Shown here: positions 62,855 to 64,000 of the stretch, piece after piece | Numbering within the stretch: the first letter of the stretch is position 1 | Layout: each line of letters starts with the position of its first letter | Assembly: GCA_037952775.1 (NCBI GenBank) | Contig: JBANAY010000003.1 | Span: 26,970,001 to 27,034,000 of the forward strand | Source of the DNA: Clonostachys chloroleuca | Taxonomy: Eukaryota; Ascomycota; Sordariomycetes; Hypocreales; Bionectriaceae | Length of the DNA: 64,000 bases | Direction of reading: 5' to 3' | The notes under the pieces: model-generated | The model's database searches: none | Told to the model about the DNA's origin: nothing | What the model saw: the letters and a program-made list of their open reading frames with translations, nothing else | Program-made: the position numbers and the translations under genes

Positions 62855-63810
62855 GGTTGCTGGCAACCTACAGGAATCAGGAAAGCTCATGGTCGCCAGC
62901 GACCCTCCAGAAATCAGAGACCAGGAAATTCATGGTCGCCAGCGACCCTCTAGAAACCAGAGATCAGAGATCAGGAAAACTCAAGGTCGCCAGCGACCCT
63001 CTAGAAATCAGCAATCAGGAAAGCTCATGGTCGCCAGCGACCCTCCAGAGATCAGAGACCAGGAAAATTCATGGTAGCCAGCGACCGTCTAGAAACCAGA
63101 GATCAGAGATCAGGAAAACTCATGGTCGCCAGCGACCGTCTAGAAACCAGAGATCAGAGACCAGGAAAATTCATGGTCGCCAGCGACCCTCCAGAGATCA
63201 GAAGTCAGGAAAATTAAGGGTCGCCAGCGACCCCCGGAAATCAGAAAAAGCTAAGGTTGCCAGCAACCTGCGGGGGCCAGGGGAGCTGAGGTTGCTAGCA
63301 ACCTACAGAAATCAGCAATCAGGGAAGCTAAGGTTGCCAGCAACCTGCAGAAATCAGAAAGCAGAGACCGGGGGTTGCTAGCAACCCTCCGCAAAGCAGA
63401 GACCAGGAAAATAAACGGTTGCCAGCAACCTACGGAAAAACAGAAGTCAGGGAAACTCATGGTTGCTAGCAACCCTCTGGAAAGCAGAGACCAGGAAAAC
63501 TCATGGTTGCTAGCAACCCTCTGGAAAGCAGAGATCAGAGACCTGGAAAGCTCAAGGTTGCTAGCAACCCTCCGGAAAGCAGAGACCAGGAAAACAAATG
63601 GTTGCCAGCAACCTACAGAAATCAGCAATCAGCAATCAGGGGAGCTGAGGTTGCTAGCAACCTACAGAAAGCAGCAATCAGGGAAGCTCAGATTGCCAGC
63701 AACCTACGGGGCACAGGAAAGCTGAGGTTGCTCTAGAGCGTGTAGGTTGCTAGCAACATGCTCCATTCACAGAAAACAGTTTTGCACAGCGCTAAAAGTT
63801 GCTAGCAACC
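62855..63810. repeat. Array of about 22 palindromic 14-mers in 35-57 bp units
   Basis: About 22 copies of an inverted repeat recur with 35-57 bp spacing. In the first third (62,891-63,232) eight copies read GGTCGCCAGCGACC or a near variant. In the remainder (63,255-63,810), and in the first copy at 62,855, they read GGTTGC(T/C)(A/G)GCAACC. Between them are related linkers of the type CTCCAGAAATCAGAGACCAGGAAAACTCAT. Several frames are open on both strands because the unit has few stops; I do not call genes. Spacers are themselves repetitive, so this is not a CRISPR array. Confidence 0.93.
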
Positions 63811-64000
63811 CATGACGTAAACGGCTAACTAGAGTGCTTAGGCAGTCGCGTAAAGATTTGCAGGGCGTTAAGATGTTGGTTGCGTGTAACGAAGGGGGTG
63901 TACATATAAATCACACACTGTAGGTACAGGGGTGGCTCGTCTGACTAGGTGTGCCAAGATCATGGAGCTCTATGGTCCTAGAACTGGTACCAGCCCAGAA
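63811..64000. other. Window end, nothing recognised
   Basis: This is short unique-looking sequence after the palindrome array. No gene or repeat could be supported before the window ends. Confidence 0.5.

Noticed and set aside
62715..63736. Long open frames on both strands across the palindrome array
   Set aside because: Frames are open only because the repeat unit lacks stops; several overlap on both strands and none has a domain or gene structure.
62855..63810. CRISPR-like array of palindromes at regular spacing
   Set aside because: Spacers are themselves repeated and nearly identical, spacing is irregular, no cas genes are present and the genome is eukaryotic.
1..64000. rRNA, tRNA genes, telomere repeats or a replication origin
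   Set aside because: I looked for tRNA-like arms with GGTTCGAATCC text, rRNA-like blocks and TTAGGG tracts and saw none that could be supported.

Overview
The window looks like a filamentous ascomycete (Pezizomycotina) chromosome. The evidence is short 45-95 bp introns with CT(A/G)AC-type branch points, fungal accessory gene families (BTB, BCS1-like AAA, F-box/ankyrin, nuclease-kinase fusions, UBN2-type copia) and a 22.5 kb AT-rich block carrying the signature of repeat-induced point mutation (RIP). Species and class cannot be fixed from the sequence. No rRNA, tRNA or CRISPR array and no telomeric TTAGGG tract were seen. Splice models below were made by eye.

Layout. (1) 1-22,515: gene-free, RIP-saturated nested retrotransposons. 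CA and TG dinucleotides are almost gone. A plus-strand Ty3/gypsy chromovirus (RT near 6.5-6.9 kb, RNase H near 7.3-7.6 kb, chromodomain near 8.9-9.1 kb) and a minus-strand Ty3/gypsy (RT near 19.7-20.3 kb) can still be read through the mutations. Several long direct repeats tie the block together. (2) 22,515-46,290: an abrupt change to normal base composition. This part is a sparse accessory gene region: a Myb/SANT protein, an AT-hook candidate, a BTB/POZ protein, a broken phosphodiesterase-TPR chimera, an uncharacterised 637-aa protein, a Cys/WW-like protein, a three-module zinc-finger protein, a 25-aa CxxC peptide, a BCS1-like AAA ATPase, a multi-pass membrane protein and several hypotheticals. 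A diverged promoter-like block flanks the Myb gene on both sides. (3) 46,290-52,400: a heptad-repeat / nuclease-like / kinase fusion protein with an apparent N-terminal frameshift, an F-box/ankyrin gene with a self-compensating frameshift pair, and a small endosulfine (Igo1/ENSA-like) gene assembled from three exons. (4) 52,750-64,000: a minisatellite-rich tract with 16-bp, 19-bp and 32-bp arrays and a palindrome-bearing array of about 22 units.

Inside the 19-bp array sits a structurally complete Ty1/copia element (54,527-60,798). It has 99-bp LTRs that look identical, a CCTAG target duplication and a 1,553-codon open polyprotein. Upstream of the polyprotein lies a 258-aa ORF with a Myb/SANT-like domain, and the two frames share the four bases ATGA. 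It shows no RIP, so it is recent or has escaped the process that destroyed region 1.

How the parts relate: most genes here are independent eukaryotic transcription units, not a pathway. The region reads as a dispensable or subtelomere-like compartment (inference) where RIP, fresh transposition, frame-shifted genes and unstable tandem repeats coexist. The strongest leads are the copia element with its Myb ORF, the array whose palindrome arms change together, the endosulfine-like gene and the nuclease-kinase fusion.
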